NCBI RefSeq assembly: GCF_003284935.1
Contig: NZ_QMEV01000018.1
Coordinates: 1 to 64,000, forward strand
Reading direction: 5' to 3'
Source: Mycobacterium colombiense
Lineage (GTDB): Bacteria > Actinomycetota > Actinomycetes > Mycobacteriales > Mycobacteriaceae
DNA length: 64,000 bases
The notes below the pieces were generated by a model, which was given only the letters and a program-made list of their open reading frames with translations, ran no database searches and was not told the origin of the DNA. Positions 63,930-64,000 of this stretch are shown here, one piece after another (position 1 is the stretch's first letter; each line of letters begins with the position of its first letter). Both the position numbers and the translations under genes were made by a program.

Positions 63930-64000
63930 GTGCATTCGAGCTTCTGCGGCCGCCCGGTCGCCGGCGATCGCGCGCTGATCATGGCGATCGTCAACCGCAC
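63930..64000 (+). CDS. folP2: Dihydropteroate synthase homologue FolP2 (5' end only)
   Basis: From a GTG at 63930, 23 codons and two more bases reach the window edge: MHSSFCGRPVAGDRALIMAI, then VNR. IMAIVNR(T) is the first motif of dihydropteroate synthases and RPVAGDRALIMAIVNR matches FolP2 (Rv1207). M. tuberculosis FolP2 lacks clear DHPS activity and its role is unresolved. The rest lies outside the window. Confidence 0.85.
   Translation, partial: MHSSFCGRPVAGDRALIMAIVNR

Noticed and set aside
1..64000. CRISPR arrays, tRNA or rRNA genes, insertion sequences, prophage or restriction systems
   Set aside because: No spaced direct-repeat array, no transposase or integrase motif and no RNA gene was seen on reading both strands.

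Overview
The window is a GC-rich, densely packed chromosomal segment that reads as a Mycobacterium. It carries PimE, MshB (mycothiol), FbiC (F420), TB8.4, LpqW, many FadD/FadE genes and a Mas-type polyketide synthase. Gene order follows the M. tuberculosis stretch from about Rv1157c to Rv1207. Because PE/PPE, esx and insertion-sequence genes present at that place in M. tuberculosis are absent and other genes are present instead, a non-tuberculous species is likely; the exact species cannot be told from the sequence.

Layout. 1-4.5 kb: two Ala/Pro-rich secreted proteins, pimE, a pterin carbinolamine dehydratase, a DivIVA-like coiled-coil protein and mutT2. 5-11.7 kb: the nitrate reductase operon narGHJI. 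11.7-25.9 kb: typA, lpqW, a TetR regulator, mshB, a 35-codon micro-ORF, a small membrane protein, fbiC, a mycothiol-dependent-type protein, TB8.4, fdxC, a DapC-like aminotransferase and an APC permease fused to cytosolic domains. 26.2-37 kb: a 2125-residue Mas-family PKS, then cysC (APS kinase), sat (single-chain ATP sulfurylase) and an unknown 109-residue protein, with a convergent FadD21-like fatty acyl-AMP ligase. 37-41.3 kb: a PucR-type regulator divergent from the proline catabolic pair pruA-pruB. 41.5-53.2 kb: an accessory steroid-side-chain-like island made of a nine-gene minus-strand operon (P450, two acyl-CoA dehydrogenases, MaoC, DUF35, MaoC, Ltp2-like aldolase, alcohol dehydrogenase, TetR) and a divergent aldehyde dehydrogenase plus tandem class III CoA-transferase. 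53.2-64 kb: Rv1191-like hydrolase, fadD36, an MHS-family transporter, dapD/dapE, a large AAA regulator-like protein without DNA-binding domain, a LOG-family protein, fadD6 and the start of folP2.

Two regions stand out. (1) Where M. tuberculosis has pks3/4-papA3-mmpL10-chp2-fadD21 (di- and polyacyltrehalose-type lipids), this genome keeps the PKS and the FAAL but has a sulfate-activation module (cysC-sat-unknown) between them. This suggests a sulfated methyl-branched lipid or a dedicated PAPS supply. (2) The 42-49 kb operon is laid out like the cholesterol igr operon (cyp125-fadE28-fadE29-chsH2-chsH1-ltp2), but ChsH2 is present as two separate overlapping genes, a MaoC protein and a DUF35 protein, and the operon has its own TetR, alcohol and aldehyde dehydrogenases and CoA-transferase.

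Limits: functions are assigned from recalled family motifs and gene order, without database searches. No tRNA, rRNA, CRISPR array or insertion sequence was seen.
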